Of a stretch of 64,000 nt of DNA, positions 61,589 through 64,000 are shown one piece after another. The DNA comes from Nocardioides astragali (GTDB lineage: Bacteria > Actinomycetota > Actinomycetes > Propionibacteriales > Nocardioidaceae). The translations under genes were made by a program, and so were the position numbers. Location of the stretch: assembly GCF_024436375.1 (NCBI RefSeq), contig NZ_JAFMZM010000002.1:248001-312000 (forward strand), in the 5' to 3' direction. Every line of letters starts with the position of its first letter. The first letter of the stretch is position 1. Under the pieces are notes generated by a model. The model was not told the origin of the DNA. It worked only from the letters and a program-made list of their open reading frames with translations, and searched no databases.

Positions 61589-61840
61589 GTGCTTCCCGGA
61601 CAGCCCCCGACGTTCCGTCCGCCGTCGGCGTCCGAGCGCCCGTGGTGGTGGCGCCTCGAGGACGCGGAGGGGGTGCAGGTGGCGGTCGCGGAGTACGCCG
61701 ACCAGCGCTTCGGCACGCAGGGCGACGCCGAGTCGTGGGTGGGCGAGATCTGGGCCGAGCTGGCCGAGCAGGGCGTGGCCGCGGTGACGCTCTTCGAGCA
61801 CGAGCGGCAGGTCTACGGACCGATGTCGCTCAGCGCCTAG
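61589..61840 (+). CDS. Small hypothetical protein after gcvT
   Basis: An 83-residue protein whose GTG lies one base after the gcvT stop, so the two are co-translated. It contains P-W-W-W-R-L-E-D near residue 20, V-A-V-A-E-Y-A-D-Q-R-F-G and a helix E-S-W-V-G-E-I-W-A-E-L-A-E-Q-G. It looks like a compact alpha/beta domain. No known family is recognised. The close coupling suggests a role related to GcvT, but that is a guess. Confidence 0.7.
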   Translation: MLPGQPPTFRPPSASERPWWWRLEDAEGVQVAVAEYADQRFGTQGDAESWVGEIWAELAEQGVAAVTLFEHERQVYGPMSLSA

Positions 61841-61891
61841 GCCCGTCCGCCCGCCGGCCCGCTCCGAAGCACCAGTCGAGCGAGGTGGGAG

Positions 61892-62770
61892 ATGGGGCGG
61901 ACAGAGGGAAGGGCGACCGACTCGGACTTCGGTCGATACCTCGACGCCCGCTGGGGCGACCTCGTCGGCGGGCTCGAGGGCGAGGGGGTGCCGGCTGACG
62001 ACGCCCGGCTGGCGGTGGCGGAGACGCTGCTGGCGAGCCGCCGCTCGTGGTCGCGGCGGGTCCGCGACGAACAGGTCGACGTCAGCCTGTGGGCCGAGGT
62101 GCGCGAGCGCGCCGGGCTGCCCACGCGCCCTGGCGAGGCGGTGCCGCACGGCGTACGTCCCTTCGATCCCCGCGACGCGCCGGAGGTGTGGCTGGCGAGG
62201 GCCGAGGAGAGGCGCTCCGCGCGTCGACGCCGCTCCGCGTTCCGCGGACTCGCCTGGCTGGCCGTGGCGGTGGCACTCGCCGCCGGGTGGGCGTGGTGGG
62301 CCGCCCGGCCAGCACCCCACGAGGTCCGGGAGGAGGCGAACCCGCTGCCGGTGATCTGGTACGCCGAGGGCGAGCTGCACCTCGAGGAGGTGGTCGTCGA
62401 GCTGCCGGCGGTCGTGGAGTTCGCGGCCTGGGGCTCCGGTGCTGCGGCCCGGCTCAGCTCGGGCCAGGTGGTGCAGGTGGACTCGGACGGTGACGTGCAC
62501 GAGGTGGACGACGCACCCGCCACACTCGACGATCCTGCGGACCCGCCGCCCTTCCTGGCGCTCGGGCCGTACGACGTCGTCGTCCAGAGCGCCCCCGTGC
62601 CCGGCGGCGGCTGGGTCCACCTGCTCGACTCCTCGCGTCGCGAGAGTGTGCTGGACGGTGTGCGCCTGTCGGAGTCCGGCCGTCGCGCCATCGTGGTGTG
62701 CACCGCTGACTTCTCCTGCGGGCAGCCGCGCACGATCTTCGAGGCGGACGGCACGATCAGGCTGCGGTGA
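61892..62770 (+). CDS. Hypothetical single-pass membrane protein with a sigma-region-2-like N-terminus
   Basis: A 292-residue protein. Residues ~10-70 (F-G-R-Y-L-D-A-R-W-G-D-L-V-G-G-L...A-D-D-A-R-L-A-V-A-E-T-L-L-A-S) have the spacing of region 2 of SigE-family ECF sigma factors, but no region 4 follows. A membrane helix lies at ~120-137 (G-L-A-W-L-A-V-A-V-A-L-A-A-G-W) after an Arg-rich stop-transfer stretch, then a ~150-residue outer domain rich in beta strands. This looks like a sigma/anti-sigma-type surface sensor. GAGGTGGGAG precedes the ATG. Confidence 0.65.
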   Translation: MGRTEGRATDSDFGRYLDARWGDLVGGLEGEGVPADDARLAVAETLLASRRSWSRRVRDEQVDVSLWAEVRERAGLPTRPGEAVPHGVRPFDPRDAPEVWLARAEERRSARRRRSAFRGLAWLAVAVALAAGWAWWAARPAPHEVREEANPLPVIWYAEGELHLEEVVVELPAVVEFAAWGSGAAARLSSGQVVQVDSDGDVHEVDDAPATLDDPADPPPFLALGPYDVVVQSAPVPGGGWVHLLDSSRRESVLDGVRLSESGRRAIVVCTADFSCGQPRTIFEADGTIRLR

Positions 62771-62791
62771 TCCCTGTCGGTCCGGATGCCC

Positions 62792-62797
62792 TAGGGT
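62792..62797 (+). promoter_or_regulatory. -10 element, leaderless start of the methyltransferase gene
   Basis: TAGGGT is followed by eight bases and a GTG at 62806. The spacing is at the long end of the leaderless range seen in this window. Confidence 0.45.
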
Positions 62798-62805
62798 CGC
62801 GCGTC

Positions 62806-63597
62806 GTGGCGGAAGCGTTGTGGACCGGTGTGGCGCAGGCCTATGCGCAGAGCTTCGCGGGACTGTGTGCGGGCGCGATCCCGAGCCTGCTGGACGGGCT
62901 CCCGCACGGCGGCCGCCTGCTGGACGTCGGGTGCGGCACCGGCGCGCTCGTGCGCGCGGCACGCGACGCGGGGGCCGAGGCGATCGGCGTCGAGCCGGAT
63001 CCGGAGATGGCCGCCCTCGCCGAGTCGCTGCTCGGCGAGGAGGTCATCGGGGCCGGGCTGCCCGAGCTCCCCTTCGCCGACGACGGTTTCGACGTCGTCA
63101 TCGCCAGCTTCGTGCTCAACCACGTCGACGACCCGCGCGCCGGCGCACGTGAGCTGGCCCGCGTCGCCGCGCCCGGTGGCGTGCTGCGGGCGACCATCTG
63201 GGGCAGTACGCCGCCACCTCAGGCGCTGATGTGGAACGGCCTCCTGGACGAGGTCGGGGCAGTGCGCGCGCCTGTTCCCCGGCTGCCACCGGAGCGGGAC
63301 TTCGAGCGGTCGGCCGAGGGGCTCGCCGGCATCCTCAGCCAGACCGGGCTCGCCGTGACGACGGCCGGCACGAACGCGTGGCAGTGGCGCATCGCCCCCG
63401 ACGCGCTCTGGTCGGGGCTCACCTCGGTCGGCAACTTCGGTGTCCTGTGGCGTGCCCAGTCCGAGGACGTGCAGGACCGCCTGCGAGCGGCGTACGACGC
63501 GCTGGGCGAGCCGTGGCGCGACGGCGCCGACCCCGACTCGGAGCTCGTCTTCGACGTCGCGTGCGTCGTGGCCGAGGCGCGCGTCCCGAGGTCGTAG
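62806..63597 (+). CDS. Class I SAM-dependent methyltransferase
   Basis: A 263-residue methyltransferase of the UbiE/methyltransferase-11 type. Motif I is L-L-D-V-G-C-G-T-G-A-L, motif II has I-G-V-E-P-D-P, and F-D-V-V-I-A-S-F-V-L-N-H-V-D-D is motif IV; R-V-A-A-P-G-G-V-L follows. The GTG at 62806 is favoured because TAGGGT lies eight bases upstream; a GTG at 62767 that overlaps the previous stop would add 13 residues. Substrate unknown. Confidence 0.87.
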   Translation: MAEALWTGVAQAYAQSFAGLCAGAIPSLLDGLPHGGRLLDVGCGTGALVRAARDAGAEAIGVEPDPEMAALAESLLGEEVIGAGLPELPFADDGFDVVIASFVLNHVDDPRAGARELARVAAPGGVLRATIWGSTPPPQALMWNGLLDEVGAVRAPVPRLPPERDFERSAEGLAGILSQTGLAVTTAGTNAWQWRIAPDALWSGLTSVGNFGVLWRAQSEDVQDRLRAAYDALGEPWRDGADPDSELVFDVACVVAEARVPRS

Positions 63598-63600
63598 AGT
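63595..63600 (+). promoter_or_regulatory. -10 element, leaderless start of thyA
   Basis: TAGAGT, whose first three bases are the stop codon of the methyltransferase gene, is followed by six bases (CGTCCC) and the thyA GTG. Confidence 0.6.
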
Positions 63601-63606
63601 CGTCCC

Positions 63607-64000
63607 GTGCGCGCCTACCTCGACCTCCTCCAGCGGATCCTCGACGAAGGCGTGGAGAAGACCGACCGCACCGGCACCGGCACGTTGAGCGTCTTCGGAC
63701 ACCAGATGCGCTTCGACCTCTCCGAGGGCTTCCCGCTGGTGACCACCAAGAAGGTGCACACGCGGTCCGTCTTCGGTGAGCTCCTGTGGTTCCTGCGCGG
63801 CGACACCAACGTGAAGTGGCTGCAGGACCGCGGGATCACGATCTGGGACGAGTGGGCCGACGACAACGGCGACCTCGGCCCGGTCTACGGCTACCAGTGG
63901 CGCTCGTGGCCGACCCCGGACGGGCGGCACGTCGACCAGGTCGCGCGACTGGTCGACCGCATCCGCACCAACCCCGACTCGCGTCGCCACATCGTCTCGG
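63607..64000 (+). CDS. thyA: Thymidylate synthase (3'-truncated by window)
   Basis: The first 131 residues of ThyA, which methylates dUMP with methylene-[15 protein letters not shown] at the start, [14 protein letters not shown] with the phosphate-binding Arg, F-P-L-V-T-T-K-K, the W-F-L-R-G-D-T-N segment and W-D-E-W-A are diagnostic. The frame runs off the end in R-R-H-I-V-S; the catalytic cysteine lies beyond the window. The GTG start is six bases after TAGAGT. Confidence 0.95.
   Translation, partial: MRAYLDLLQRILDEGVEKTDRTGTGTLSVFGHQMRFDLSEGFPLVTTKKVHTRSVFGELLWFLRGDTNVKWLQDRGITIWDEWADDNGDLGPVYGYQWRSWPTPDGRHVDQVARLVDRIRTNPDSRRHIVS

Overview
The window looks like chromosomal DNA of a high-GC actinomycete, most likely Nocardioides or a close relative. 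The reasons are the G/C-rich third codon positions, many GTG starts, the actinobacterial block glnA / RDD protein / DUF4191 / lipA / lipB / TIGR01777 epimerase / double-lipoyl sucB / lpdA / pepA / gcvT, a GlnR operator upstream of glnA, and several start codons that sit only 6-8 bases behind a TANNNT -10 hexamer (leaderless mRNAs). No rRNA, tRNA, CRISPR array, insertion sequence or integrase was recognised. The first gene (an ABC permease) and the last (thyA) run off the window.

Bases 1-8260 are accessory catabolism. They hold the end of a glycine-betaine/proline-type ABC importer, a GMC oxidoreductase with its small subunit, a LysR regulator, and a gabT-gabD pair that turns a 4-aminobutyrate-like amine into succinate, plus an unknown protein. 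At about 8.26-8.35 kb the sequence switches abruptly to core-type codon use at pdxS, which carries an atypical N-terminus. A small Cys-rich protein and etfB-etfA follow, ending in a hairpin terminator.

Bases 11.5-36.2 kb form the most unusual part: an uncharacterised catabolic island around a PucR regulator. It contains an APC permease, a thioesterase, two DAO-family FAD oxidases, two MaoC hydratases, two nitronate-monooxygenase-like flavoproteins, a CoxG-like protein, an SDR, an acyl-CoA ligase, a citrate-synthase-fold (citryl-CoA-lyase-like) protein, a polysaccharide-deacetylase-fold amidohydrolase, a nitrilase-superfamily amidase, a cupin and a peptide-type ABC importer (lipoprotein, permease, permease-ATPase fusion, ATPase with an unexplained 160-residue tail). 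The order DAO - MaoC - NMO occurs twice, once on each side of pucR. A reasonable inference is that an amine or amide is imported and oxidatively deaminated, its acid is activated to a CoA thioester, hydrated and cleaved, and electrons go to flavoprotein acceptors such as ETF. The substrate cannot be read from the sequence.

ilvC (36.3-37.4 kb) is a core gene standing alone between accessory blocks. It is followed by a CocE/NonD-type hydrolase with an in-frame 15-bp tandem repeat and a 960-residue FAD plus Fe-S dehydrogenase of the D-lactate/glycolate type. A self-contained electrophile or quinone stress unit follows (quinone-reductase-like MDR, old yellow enzyme, MarR) with palindromic operator candidates.

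From 45.4 kb to the end the region is core: nitrogen assimilation (glnA), lipoate synthesis (lipB-lipA) beside the lipoate-using 2-oxoacid dehydrogenase genes (sucB, lpdA) and gcvT, a fused heterodimer-type ABC exporter with one degenerate ATP site, aminopeptidase pepA, several small conserved proteins, a methyltransferase and thyA.
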